Translations under genes and position numbers: made by a program
Shown: positions 1 to 7,458 of the stretch, piece by piece
How positions within the stretch are numbered: the stretch's first letter is position 1
Layout of the letters: every line of letters starts with the position of its first letter
Origin: JAFGCY01 sp964609245
GTDB lineage: Bacteria; 4484-113; JAFGCY01
Direction: 5' to 3'
Length of the DNA: 48,099 nt
Assembly: GCA_964609245.1 (NCBI GenBank)
Contig: CAZSSB010000021.1
Coordinates: 1-48,099 of the forward strand
The notes under the pieces: generated by a model
Database searches by the model: none
Told to the model about the DNA's origin: nothing
Seen by the model: the letters and a program-made list of their open reading frames with translations, nothing else

Positions 1-321
1 CAGTTCAACGCGGATTCCAGTGGTGACGCGTTCTTCACCGTGCATGAAGACGTGGTAGCCGTTGATGTGTTGATAACCGGCGGGACGGAGGATGTCGAGC
101 TGCAGAACTTCACAGTCGAATCAGTCGACGGCGGGACTCCGGGTTGCTTTCTCCACGCAGGCTTGCCGCACGATCCACATCTCAGGCTGGCAGTGGAAGC
201 GCCGCAGTTCGGTCACTACGCCAACGGGACGCGGGTCTATCCTGCCAGCCCGTCGTCGGGCCAGCCGCAGGGGTGGGGGCTGACGGGTGCAGGCACGTGG
301 GCTGCCCTGCCGAACTTGTAG
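1..321 (+). CDS. C-terminal part of an unknown protein (cut by window edge)
   Basis: Frame 1 is open from the first base to a TAG at 319-321, giving 106 residues with no start in sight. An internal ATG at 40 has no good ribosome site, so I read this as the tail of a gene that begins outside the window. The segment is rich in Val, Thr and Gly in its first half (FTVHEDVVAVDVLITGG) and turns Pro/Gly/Ser-rich near the end. That would suit the end of an exported beta-rich protein. No motif or family is recognisable. The next gene has its own promoter, so there is no operon link. Confidence 0.5.
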   Translation, partial: QFNADSSGDAFFTVHEDVVAVDVLITGGTEDVELQNFTVESVDGGTPGCFLHAGLPHDPHLRLAVEAPQFGHYANGTRVYPASPSSGQPQGWGLTGAGTWAALPNL

Positions 322-396
322 GCAAGGTACTTGCGGCAGCGAGCCCGAACGCGGCGCCGGAGACCGCCGTCAGGCTGGTTATCGACCCCGCTGGGG

Positions 397-402
397 TAGA
401 AT
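397..402 (+). promoter_or_regulatory. -10 box TAGAAT of the cohesin-like lipoprotein gene
   Basis: TAGAAT lies 32 bases before the ATG at 435. This leaves a leader of about 25 bases that carries AGGCGG at 424-428. The gene therefore has a normal ribosome-binding leader, unlike the leaderless cytosolic genes nearby. Confidence 0.5.
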
Positions 403-434
403 AAGAGGCTATCACTAAAGCAAGGCGGTTCACT

Positions 435-1220
435 ATGCGTCCAGGTTCGGTGGCTGCGGTGGCATTGGCAGCGGTTCTGCTCGTATCATGCGGCGGTGGC
501 GGTGGTGACGGCGACGGCGTAACGATCACGGGCATCAACCTCAACCCGGCCGCCGTCACGGCGGGCAGTATCGTGGCCCTGACGGCCTCGATCAGCGCGC
601 CGGGCCAAAGCGTCAGCAGCCTGGTCAAGAACTGGTCGGTGACCGCCGGGTCGCTGACCGTGGCCGCGCCGGACTTCTCGCTGCTGCTGCGCGAAACCGC
701 GCGCGGAACCAGCGCCACCAGCGTCAGCACCACCGGCGCCACCGTTTACTGGCTGGCACCCGCCGCGGGTGGGCCGGCCACCGTGACGGTGGCCGTTGAA
801 GGTGACAGCGAGTCGCTGGACGTCACGGTCCAGACCAGCCCGGTTACGCTGTCCGTAACCAGCGGGTCGGGCGGGGCCAAGATCTGCACGATTGCCACCA
901 ATGAGGTGACCGACCTCTATCAGGCCGCCTTCCGCGTCAATTTCACCAGTGCCTGGCAGCCCGCCAGCGCCGAAGCCGGCGACTTCCTCGGCGGGGCAAA
1001 CGACATCTTGACGCTGGCGATGCTCGATCAGAACGGCTTCGTGCCGATGGCGATCACCCGCAAGGGCGACGTCGCCGGGATTGACGGCAGCGGAACGCTG
1101 GCCACCATCGAGTTCACGCCGGCCCAGGCCACCTCAGCCACCCGCGAGGTCGCCGAGGTGCCGTTCGAGCTGTCGATGGTGATCCTGCGCAACAGCACCG
1201 ACGAGCCGATCGAGCTCTAG
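435..1220 (+). CDS. Lipoprotein with Ig-like and cohesin-like domains
   Basis: The product has 261 residues. It starts with a lipoprotein signal (VLLVSC, lipidated Cys19) followed by a Gly run, so it should sit on a membrane surface. Residues about 28-133 look like a bacterial Ig-type domain: a Pro-x5-Gly start, a core Trp and a WLAP motif near 106-109. Residues about 136-261 read like a cohesin fold. They show the hydrophobic strand pattern of that family and the typical closing motif GSGTLATIEF at 218-227. Cohesins bind dockerin modules, and a dockerin-tagged protease lies in this window (21449-24253). Pairing of the two is inference. The start is set by AGGCGG six bases upstream of the ATG. 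Confidence 0.7.
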   Translation: MRPGSVAAVALAAVLLVSCGGGGGDGDGVTITGINLNPAAVTAGSIVALTASISAPGQSVSSLVKNWSVTAGSLTVAAPDFSLLLRETARGTSATSVSTTGATVYWLAPAAGGPATVTVAVEGDSESLDVTVQTSPVTLSVTSGSGGAKICTIATNEVTDLYQAAFRVNFTSAWQPASAEAGDFLGGANDILTLAMLDQNGFVPMAITRKGDVAGIDGSGTLATIEFTPAQATSATREVAEVPFELSMVILRNSTDEPIEL

Positions 1221-1234
1221 CCGCGCGCCGTCGC

Positions 1235-1240
1235 TATAAT
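1235..1240 (+). promoter_or_regulatory. -10 box TATAAT, leaderless start of the phosphatase gene
   Basis: A perfect TATAAT ends eight bases before the ATG at 1249. Transcription should start at or within a base or two of the A of ATG, leaving no room for a Shine-Dalgarno site. Confidence 0.75.
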
Positions 1241-1248
1241 GCCCGCCG

Positions 1249-1926
1249 ATGGCGATCTACCTGATCCGGCACGCGCAGAGCGAGGGCAACGCGCGGCGCG
1301 TCTTCCAGGGGATTCTGGACTACCCGCTGACGCCCCGTGGGCGCGAGCAGGCGCATGCCCTGGCCAGGTGGCTGGCAGCTCTGCCGGTCAGCCCGCAGCG
1401 GGTCTTCGCCAGCCCGCTCAAGCGCGCGGCCCAGACCGCGGAGATCCTGGCCGCTGAGCTGGGTGCTCATCTTCCCACAGGACTGCCGGAGCTCAAGGAG
1501 TATCACGCCGGCCAGATCGAGGGACTGACCCTTGACGAGCTCGGTGAGCGCTTCCCCGAATACCTGACGCGGGGGCTGGATGAACGCGGGGACTTCAGCA
1601 GGTACGGCGGCGAGAGCCGGGCTGACATGCATACGCGGCTGAGGCGGTTCATCGCGCGAGTGGAAGCGGAGCATGCGGGCGATGATATCCTGGCGGTGGC
1701 GCACGGCGGCAGCCTCTACCAGCTGCTGCAGCTGTGGTGCGCCTGGCCGACGCCGCGCCACGTCTTCACCCGGCTGTCCAATTGCTGCTGCCTGAAGCTG
1801 GGGCTGCGCGAGGTCGCCGGTCACAAGGTCGCCGAGCTGCAGTGGTTCGTGACGCTGGAGCTCATCGCTCCCGAGCTGCTGGCCGAGCCCCCGGCGGGCG
1901 ACGCACAGCGAACGCCGACGGAGTAG
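1249..1926 (+). CDS. Histidine phosphatase (phosphoglycerate mutase-like)
   Basis: This is a 225-residue cytosolic enzyme of the histidine phosphatase superfamily. The phospho-acceptor motif RHAQ sits at residues 7-10 (His8). The conserved Arg region SPLKRAAQTAEIL follows near residue 55, a Glu in ELKEYHAG near 80-87, and the second catalytic His in AHGG near residue 152. All parts of the active site are present. The C-terminal 30 residues are extra and carry no motif. Members act on sugar phosphates, alpha-ribazole phosphate, nucleotides or phosphoproteins. The sequence does not tell which, and no neighbour helps. The leaderless promoter at 1235-1240 fixes the start. Confidence 0.85.
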   Translation: MAIYLIRHAQSEGNARRVFQGILDYPLTPRGREQAHALARWLAALPVSPQRVFASPLKRAAQTAEILAAELGAHLPTGLPELKEYHAGQIEGLTLDELGERFPEYLTRGLDERGDFSRYGGESRADMHTRLRRFIARVEAEHAGDDILAVAHGGSLYQLLQLWCAWPTPRHVFTRLSNCCCLKLGLREVAGHKVAELQWFVTLELIAPELLAEPPAGDAQRTPTE

Positions 1927-1964
1927 CACGGGGCCGGGGGACGGTAGCGCGCCGCGACGGTGGG

Positions 1965-1970
1965 TAAACT
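1965..1970 (+). promoter_or_regulatory. -10-like box TAAACT before the triple-repeat lipoprotein
   Basis: TAAACT lies 39 bases before the preferred ATG at 2010, and GAGGGAGA at 1991-1998 then serves as ribosome site. The same box is also six bases from an in-frame ATG at 1977, so a leaderless longer form cannot be excluded. Confidence 0.4.
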
Positions 1971-2009
1971 CAGATGATGGCGGGAATGCCGAGGGAGACA
2001 CTGGTATGC

Positions 2010-3647
2010 ATGGCGCGACTGCTGGTCGCCTTGGTCGCCGTGGGCCTGGCGGCGGGCTGTCCGCAGGACGGTGATTCCGACCGATCGACGGAGCCCACGG
2101 TCGGCAGTGAGCTTTCGCTCCGGAAGCTGATCGACATCGTCGCGGCCGGCGACGGCGCCGCGCTGGTCAAGGACTGGATCGCCTGGCGCCAGCCCTATGG
2201 CGAGGCTTATTCGTTTCTTGAGTATCCCGGCGAGTTCGGCGCAGGCCGGGCCTACTACTGGGGAGACTGGCAAACGCGCACGCAGGCGTTCTGCGCGGTC
2301 CGGATGCAGACGGACTATACGCCCGTCCAGGTCGATTTCACCCTCGGCTGGTTCGCTGAGCTGACCGGACGTACCGCCGCGGACCTCAGGCAGGAGTTTA
2401 TGAGCCTGTACGCGGAGCATGGCGGCGACTCCGAGCCCAATCTGCGCGACTCCGGCGAGCGGATCGGCGAGATGCTCACCTACTCCACGGATGCGGCCGT
2501 CGTCCGCCTGTTCGCCGACGACAGCCGCGCGGCCCGGCACTGGGTGCTGGCGATGATGCTGCCGGCGGAGCAGGTGGCCCGCGTCGTGGCACGCAACGAT
2601 GCACATCCCGAGCTGAATGAATATGCCACCGAGTATCAGCCCGCCACGCTCAGCGAGTTGATCGTCCTGCTCCGCGAGCAGGGCGCTCGCGGGATGCTCC
2701 AGCAGTTCGACTACACCGCGTTCAAGCGCGGCAAGTGGCACACGCCGCTGGACGGCAGCGATCCGCGCGACTACCAGCAGGCGACGATCTACCTGCGCAG
2801 TTCGCTGGCCTGGGACGACCCCGGCACCTGCTACTTCAGCGCCTTCGACGACGGTGCCCGCGCCCAGCTGCTGTTTGCCGCGGCCTGGTATGAGACCTAC
2901 CTCGGCCACAGCGCGGATCAACTGGCCGCCGAGTTCGACGCTCTGCTCGCGCAGCACGACGGCACGCTACTTAGGCTCGACGCCGCCAACGACGCCTACG
3001 ACATGGAGTTCGGCTATCTGGACCTCGACGGCGTGACGGCTGTGCGCCGGCGGTATCTAAGCCCGCCCTCGCCCGGCCACGCCCACTATGTGCTCTGGGC
3101 GGGCGCCCCCCTCTTCGCCGCCGCGCCGGCCTCGTTTCCTGCCTGGAGTGCCGATGAGCTGCCGCCGCTGGGCGAGGCCGCAGGCCCGTTCGAACGGTTT
3201 GTCCACGAAGTGGCCGCCACACCCGTTCCCGAACTCAGGGCGCAGCGGCTGTACGGCTTCAGCTACGAGGAGTGGCCGCGCAAGCTGCATCAGGTCAGTC
3301 CATTCACGATGCTGAATGTGCTGAGGTCTACCGAGGATGTTACACAGCGGCAGCTGTGCTACGTGGAGCTGCTGGATGACACGTGGCTGGTGCTGATTGA
3401 GTTCCGCCCAGACTGGTTCTGCCGGCTGACCGGTGCCACCCAGGGCGGACTGGAGAGTGAATTCGCCGCACTGGAGGACCGCTACGAAGCCGCTGGCACC
3501 GCAGTCCCAGGGTCCTCGAATGAGTCGGGGGATCACGGCGGCGCGGTGGCGTTCGAGTATGGGCCACTGACAATCCGTCACCTGCCCGGAGACAGCCCGG
3601 ACGGGTCCGAGGATTGGTACCGGATCGAGCTGCCGACCTGGCCCTGA
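2010..3647 (+). CDS. Lipoprotein made of three tandem repeats
   Basis: I prefer the ATG at 2010 because GAGGGAGA precedes it by 11 bases and the product then opens with a clean lipoprotein signal (VGLAAGC, Cys17). In-frame ATGs at 1974 and 1977 would add 11-12 residues. The 545-residue protein consists of three diverged repeats of about 150-180 residues: roughly 36-185, 212-365 and 394-545. Each has a single Cys at the same place (Cys95, Cys274, Cys450), then a helix of the form W-[FY]-x5-G followed by an EF-[MD/A]-x-L motif, and ends in a short [HD]W/HY strand. Examples are LGWFAELTG, AAWYETYLG and PDWFCRLTG. I know no family with this pattern. The repeats look like a duplicated alpha/beta binding module anchored at the cell surface; ligand and role are unknown. 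Confidence 0.75.
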   Translation: MARLLVALVAVGLAAGCPQDGDSDRSTEPTVGSELSLRKLIDIVAAGDGAALVKDWIAWRQPYGEAYSFLEYPGEFGAGRAYYWGDWQTRTQAFCAVRMQTDYTPVQVDFTLGWFAELTGRTAADLRQEFMSLYAEHGGDSEPNLRDSGERIGEMLTYSTDAAVVRLFADDSRAARHWVLAMMLPAEQVARVVARNDAHPELNEYATEYQPATLSELIVLLREQGARGMLQQFDYTAFKRGKWHTPLDGSDPRDYQQATIYLRSSLAWDDPGTCYFSAFDDGARAQLLFAAAWYETYLGHSADQLAAEFDALLAQHDGTLLRLDAANDAYDMEFGYLDLDGVTAVRRRYLSPPSPGHAHYVLWAGAPLFAAAPASFPAWSADELPPLGEAAGPFERFVHEVAATPVPELRAQRLYGFSYEEWPRKLHQVSPFTMLNVLRSTEDVTQRQLCYVELLDDTWLVLIEFRPDWFCRLTGATQGGLESEFAALEDRYEAAGTAVPGSSNESGDHGGAVAFEYGPLTIRHLPGDSPDGSEDWYRIELPTWP

Positions 3648-3663
3648 GCCGCGCCGCGCCTGC

Positions 3664-3669
3664 TACAAT
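3664..3669 (+). promoter_or_regulatory. -10 box TACAAT, leaderless start of the DUF488 gene
   Basis: TACAAT ends nine bases before the ATG at 3679, and the intervening bases (CGCGGGGCG) hold no ribosome site. The upstream gene ends at 3647, so this promoter sits in a 31-base gap. Confidence 0.7.
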
Positions 3670-3678
3670 CGCGGGGCG

Positions 3679-4146
3679 ATGGCCTGCTATACGGTCTACA
3701 CCATTGGGCATGGCGAGCTGAGCTGGGACGGGTTCGCGTGCCTGCTCGGCCCGCACCAGGTCGAGGTGCTGGTGGACGTGCGCAGCTTTCCCTACAGCCC
3801 GGCCGCGCCGTGGTTCAATCGTGACCAGTTGGAGCACCTGGCCCGGCGAGCGGGTCTGGAGTACGCCTGGCTGGGCTCGCGGCTGGGGCCACTTACGGAG
3901 GACGGCCGGGTCGACTACCTGGCCAAGGAGAACGAGGTCCGCTACCGGCAGGGCATCGACCAGCTGCTCAGCATGGCCGGCGAGCGGCGCACCTGTCTGC
4001 TGGGCGGACCGGCCGAACCCCAGGGCAGCCACCGCCACCAGCTGATCGCGCAAACGCTGCTCAGGCACGACGTGGGTGTCGTGCATCTCCTCCACGACGG
4101 AACCACCTGCACGGCGCACGCGGACCTGTTCCACGGCTGCCCGTAG
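3679..4146 (+). CDS. DUF488 family protein lacking the usual Cys pair
   Basis: The 155-residue protein matches the DUF488 family from end to end. It has YTIGHG at 7-12, LVDVRSFPYS near 33-42, FN-x-D-x-L and LGSRLGPL in the middle, and a C-terminal L-[IL]-A-x-x-LL-x-H-[DG]-V-x-V-x-H-[IL] block. Most members carry a conserved Cys-Ala-Glu and a Cys-His-Arg in this block. Here the same positions read LLGGPAEPQGSHRHQLI, so both Cys are absent although the SHRH core is kept. Function in the family is unsettled, with nucleic-acid or modified-base roles suggested. It is a single leaderless cytosolic gene. Confidence 0.8.
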   Translation: MACYTVYTIGHGELSWDGFACLLGPHQVEVLVDVRSFPYSPAAPWFNRDQLEHLARRAGLEYAWLGSRLGPLTEDGRVDYLAKENEVRYRQGIDQLLSMAGERRTCLLGGPAEPQGSHRHQLIAQTLLRHDVGVVHLLHDGTTCTAHADLFHGCP

Positions 4147-4200
4147 CGGCGCGGGGCGGCAGGCCTTCGCCGTCGGTTGCTCACGGATCGATGGGCGGCG

Positions 4201-4599
4201 CTACTTGTCAGCGCGCAGCCAACTTGGGCGGTAGGTAGGGTCCATCATCCAGATCTCGTTCTCGGCGCAGCGTGCCAGTGCGTGCTTGGCGTCGAGCGCC
4301 ACCACACGCTTGAACATCTCAATCGCCTGCTCGCTTTTGCCCAGGTTCTTGTAGATGAACCCCAGGTCGCAGACCAGTTGGATGTCGTCACCCTTGGAGT
4401 TGAGCAGATCGGTCAGCAGACGCTCCGCCTCGTCGTAGCGGCCGACGTCGAAGAGGGCGTGGGCCAGCGCAGCCTGGGTCTGGGCCGAGGGGTCGCTTTG
4501 GTACGCGGTTTTCGCCTCGGCCAGCACGCGCTGCTTGCGCTGCGCGTCGCCAGCCTTGGCCGTAGCCTTCGCGTCCCCAAACAGATAGTCGCGGCTCAT
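4201..4599 (-). CDS. Small TPR protein
   Basis: This 132-residue cytosolic protein has no signal peptide. Two clear tetratricopeptide units cover about residues 38-105: AALAHALFDVGRYDEAERLL and CDLGFIYKNLGKSEQAIEMF each show the G-x3-A and W/Y-x2-LG-x-Y spacing of the family. A positively charged N-terminal helix precedes them, and the last 20 residues (Trp and Met rich, MMDPTYRPSW) do not fit a TPR. Such short TPR proteins usually mediate protein contacts. No partner is apparent next door. GGACAGGAG lies 13-21 bases upstream of the ATG. The neighbouring DUF488 gene is convergent and ends 55 bases away. Confidence 0.7.
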   Translation of the reverse strand: MSRDYLFGDAKATAKAGDAQRKQRVLAEAKTAYQSDPSAQTQAALAHALFDVGRYDEAERLLTDLLNSKGDDIQLVCDLGFIYKNLGKSEQAIEMFKRVVALDAKHALARCAENEIWMMDPTYRPSWLRADK

Positions 4600-4734
4600 A
4601 CTGCTGGTGGCTCCTGTCCCTCAGCTGTCCTTACGGCGTAGCGGCGGTGCCGTGCACCCGGCAGGCGGCACCGATCCCCAGTCAAGTGTTATACCCTGGC
4701 TGTCCGAGCGGCAACCGCCTGTGCTAAGCGAGCA

Positions 4735-4740
4735 ATTATA
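4735..4740 (-). promoter_or_regulatory. Candidate -10 box TATAAT (minus strand) for the TPR gene
   Basis: TATAAT on the minus strand lies about 135 bases upstream of the TPR start at 4599. A weaker TATAAC is found at 4688-4693. Either would give a leader of 80-130 bases. The 214-base gap between 4599 and 4814 otherwise shows nothing distinctive. Confidence 0.35.
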
Positions 4741-4813
4741 TCCAATGACTGCCAGCTGTGCAGCCCGTGTTCACCGACATCCGTGGTCGGGCGCGGTCCT
4801 CGCCCGGCTGGTG

Positions 4814-5194
4814 TTACTGGGCCGGTGGGTGGGGGCCTCCCGTGCGGGGAAGACTGAAGTGGATGAACAGCGCAGCGAGGCCGATCGCCGCGGGTACCAG
4901 CGCGAATCCCAGCATGCGATAAGCGCCGCGCAGCGCGTCGGCGGCCCAGATGCCCAGGACCAGCGCCAACGCGACTGCCAGCAGGATGATCCCGGCCTTG
5001 AGGTTTCCCAGCGGATCGCCCTGCTCGCGTTCGTCCAGCTCCAGCTTGATCTCGCGCGGGTCGACGCCCTGCTCCAGCGCCTTCTCGTACAGATCCGCCA
5101 GCCGCTTGTTGCGGCGCGCCTTCAGCTGCATCCCGTAGACCAGGATGAAAGCGCTGATCCCGACCAGCAGCAACAGCAGACCAAGATTGCCCAT
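4814..5194 (-). CDS. Small membrane protein with a cytosolic helical segment
   Basis: The 126-residue protein has three predicted membrane helices: about residues 3-22 (LGLLLLLVGISAFILVYGMQ), 66-86 (AGIILLAVALALVLGIW) and 92-112. Between the first two lies a charged helical stretch with RRNKRLADLYEKALEQGVDP, followed by ELDEREQGDP. This layout, a soluble 'E-x-G-[VM]-[DP]' helix followed by paired membrane helices, resembles DUF6249-like membrane proteins, but I cannot confirm the family. GTGAGG lies about nine bases before the ATG. It is divergent from mnmG, with separate -10 boxes for each. Confidence 0.7.
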   Translation of the reverse strand: MGNLGLLLLLVGISAFILVYGMQLKARRNKRLADLYEKALEQGVDPREIKLELDEREQGDPLGNLKAGIILLAVALALVLGIWAADALRGAYRMLGFALVPAAIGLAALFIHFSLPRTGGPHPPAQ

Positions 5195-5247
5195 GCGAGT
5201 TTCCTCACCTGGTGGGAGCGGCGGCCCGCCACCTAAGTTTCAAGCTG

Positions 5248-5253
5248 ATTGTA
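5248..5253 (-). promoter_or_regulatory. -10 box TACAAT (minus strand) for the small membrane protein
   Basis: TACAAT on the minus strand lies 54 bases from the ATG at 5194, giving a leader of roughly 45 bases with a GTGAGG ribosome site. It is back to back with the mnmG promoter at 5304-5309. Confidence 0.5.
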
Positions 5254-5303
5254 CAGGATGGCGGGTGGGGCGCCGAGCCAGTGCGTGGGCAGGTGCCGGT
5301 ACG

Positions 5304-5309
5304 TACAAT
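5304..5309 (+). promoter_or_regulatory. -10 box TACAAT, leaderless start of mnmG
   Basis: TACAAT ends nine bases before the GTG at 5319. It decides the start: the open frame runs back to 5145, but that would overlap the divergent gene and add 58 residues without family support. Confidence 0.7.
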
Positions 5310-5318
5310 ACTCCCCTG

Positions 5319-7217
5319 GTGCTGACAACGGACGTGCTGGTGGTGGGCGGTGGCCATGCTGGCTGCGAGGCGGCGCACGCCGCGGCGCGGCTGGGCTTGC
5401 GGTCACTGCTGGTCACGCTGGAGATGGAGGCCGTGGCCAGGATGAGCTGCAATCCCAGCATCGGCGGGCCGGCCAAGGGGCATCTGACCCGCGAGATCGA
5501 TGCGCTGGGCGGCCTGCAGGGGGCCGTCACCGACGCGACCTACGTGAACCTGCGGATGCTCAACACCGGCAAAGGCGCCAGCGTGCAGGCACTGCGAGCC
5601 CAGAGCGACCGGTCGGCCTACAGCCGTGAGATGCGCCGCCGGCTGCAGGCCGCCCCCGGACTCGAGCTGCTGGCCGGCGAAGTAGCGGAAGTCCAGACCG
5701 AGCGGCCGGCGGGCCGGGCCAAACCGCGTGCCTGCGGCGCGCTGCTGACCGACGGACGGGAGATCAGGGCGCGGCGGGTGATCGTCTGCCCCGGGACGTT
5801 TACGCGCGGGCGCTGCTTCGTGGGCCGGGAGCGGTCCGTGGGTGGCCGGCTCGGCGAGTCTGCGGCCGACGCGCTGGGAGCGGGTCTGGCCTCACTGGGA
5901 CTTAGCCTCCACCGGCTGAAAACCGGCACCTCGCCGCGCATCGCTCGCGGCAGCATCGACTATACGGCGCTGTCACCACAGCTTAGCGAGTGGCGGAGCG
6001 AGGGCTTCGAGGTCCTCGCACCGGCGATGCTGCCGGCCTGGTTTTTGCCCTGCTGGTTGACGCGCACCACCGCTGAGACGCGGCAGCTGATCATGGCCCG
6101 TCAGAGCGAGAGCGCGCTGCTCAGTGGGCTGATCGACGGTCCGGGTCCCCGTTACTGCCCGAGCATCGAGGACAAGATGCACCGGTTCCCCACTGCCCGC
6201 GGGCATCCCGTCTTCGTGGAACCAGACGGCCTGGACACGGACGTGGTCTATCTGCAGGGGCTGGCCACGTCGCTGTCGCAGGACGCGCAGCGGGGTTTTC
6301 TGGGCACCATTCCGGGGCTCGAGCGCGCGCGCGTCATCAAGCCCGGCTACGCGGTCGAATACGACGCGATCAACCCGCTGAACCTGACCGCGCAGCTGGA
6401 GAGCAAGGACATCGACTGCCTGTACTGCGCCGGGCAGTTCAACGGAACCAGCGGCTATGAGGAAGCCGCCGCCCAGGGCTTGGTGGCCGGCGCCAACGCG
6501 GCGCTGTCGCTGTTGGGGCGTGAGCCGCTGCCGCTGACCCGCGCGAACAGCTACACGGGAGTGCTGATCGATGATCTGACGACGCGCGGGACCGAGGAGC
6601 CGTACCGCATGCTGACGGCGCGAGCCGAACACCGCCTGCTGCTGCGCCACGACAATGCGGCCTTGCGCCTTGGACCGATCGCGCGCGACTGGGGACTGCT
6701 GACGGCTGTCCAGTGTCGGGGGCTGGAGAGTCTGCGTCGACGAGTCCACGTCGTAGCGGCGGAACTCGACCGGCGCAAGATCAGCATCGATCAGCAGCGG
6801 CGGCTGGGCGTCAATGATCGACGACCGCGCGGACTGAGAGCGACTGATCTCGTACGGCGCGGGATTCCGGCCGAGGCGGTGCTGGCCGACGACCTTGCGC
6901 GCGCGGATCACGGAGCTGCCAGCGACGAGGAGTTCCTGGGCGACTGTGCCTTGCGGCACGTCGAGATCGAACTGCGCTACGCCGGCTACCTGGATCGCGC
7001 ACGGGCCGAGACCGACCGTGTGGCGCGCCAGGGCAACCTGCCGATTCCCGACGGGTTCGACTTCAGCGCCGTGCGCAGCATTCTCAAGGCCACCCGCGAG
7101 CAGCTGGACCGCGTCCGGCCGCTGACGCTGGGGCAGGCGGCGCGCGTACCCGGCGTGACGCCCGCCGACGTCGCCAACCTGCTGGTGGAGCTCAGACGAC
7201 GCAGTTCAATCGGCTAG
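5319..7217 (+). CDS. mnmG: tRNA uridine-5-carboxymethylaminomethyl modification enzyme MnmG
   Basis: MnmG (GidA) binds FAD and works with the GTPase MnmE to add carboxymethylaminomethyl groups to the wobble uridine of certain tRNAs. The 632-residue product has the usual length. It opens with the FAD motif VVGGGHAGCEAAHAAARLG, then the hallmark SCNPSIGGPAKG segment near residue 45 and KTGTSPRI in the second domain. The C-terminal region (RAEHRLLLRHDNA, then the MnmE-contact domain ending in R-V-P-G-V-T-P-A-D-V) is complete. I chose the GTG at 5319 because the protein then begins just before the FAD strand and the TACAAT box lies directly upstream. mnmE is not in the window. There is no sign of an operon: rho, 241 bases on, has its own promoter. 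Confidence 0.95.
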   Translation: MLTTDVLVVGGGHAGCEAAHAAARLGLRSLLVTLEMEAVARMSCNPSIGGPAKGHLTREIDALGGLQGAVTDATYVNLRMLNTGKGASVQALRAQSDRSAYSREMRRRLQAAPGLELLAGEVAEVQTERPAGRAKPRACGALLTDGREIRARRVIVCPGTFTRGRCFVGRERSVGGRLGESAADALGAGLASLGLSLHRLKTGTSPRIARGSIDYTALSPQLSEWRSEGFEVLAPAMLPAWFLPCWLTRTTAETRQLIMARQSESALLSGLIDGPGPRYCPSIEDKMHRFPTARGHPVFVEPDGLDTDVVYLQGLATSLSQDAQRGFLGTIPGLERARVIKPGYAVEYDAINPLNLTAQLESKDIDCLYCAGQFNGTSGYEEAAAQGLVAGANAALSLLGREPLPLTRANSYTGVLIDDLTTRGTEEPYRMLTARAEHRLLLRHDNAALRLGPIARDWGLLTAVQCRGLESLRRRVHVVAAELDRRKISIDQQRRLGVNDRRPRGLRATDLVRRGIPAEAVLADDLARADHGAASDEEFLGDCALRHVEIELRYAGYLDRARAETDRVARQGNLPIPDGFDFSAVRSILKATREQLDRVRPLTLGQAARVPGVTPADVANLLVELRRRSSIG

Positions 7218-7311
7218 CCTGCCCCACGCGCTCGGACGGTGCGGCAGGCGCGCACGATGCCTCACTGCCGGACGGGTTCAATCCGCATGGTTGCGCGGAA
7301 CGCGGTTGTGG

Positions 7312-7317
7312 TATAAT
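7312..7317 (+). promoter_or_regulatory. -10 box TATAAT of rho
   Basis: TATAAT lies 141 bases upstream of the rho ATG. This is by far the longest well-supported leader in the window and contrasts with the leaderless housekeeping genes around it. Confidence 0.6.
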
Positions 7318-7323
7318 CCGCAA

Positions 7324-7458
7324 GCTCCCCCAGTTCCACGCTTCAAAGTGGCGGGCGATCTATTGTCGATTCCCCCTTGAACTCCGGGAGTGGTGTTATT
7401 TGCGGAACATTTCCATCCCCGTGGCCCCTGGCCTGCCGGGGTTTGCTAGAGGGCTCCC
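7324..7458 (+). promoter_or_regulatory. Long C-rich leader of rho, possible autoregulatory site
   Basis: The transcribed leader is rich in C and poor in G in two stretches: ATTCCCCCTTGAACTCC around 7370-7386, and ATTTCCATCCCC followed by GGCCCCTGGCC around 7410-7434. A small hairpin (CCAC, 8-base loop, GTGG) lies near 7337-7352. Unstructured C-rich RNA is what Rho binds, and rho is known to control its own leader in E. coli. The same logic here is inference. Confidence 0.4.

Noticed and set aside
7270..7285. T-arm-like GGGTTCAATCC, possible tRNA
   Set aside because: No acceptor, D or anticodon arm can be formed around it.
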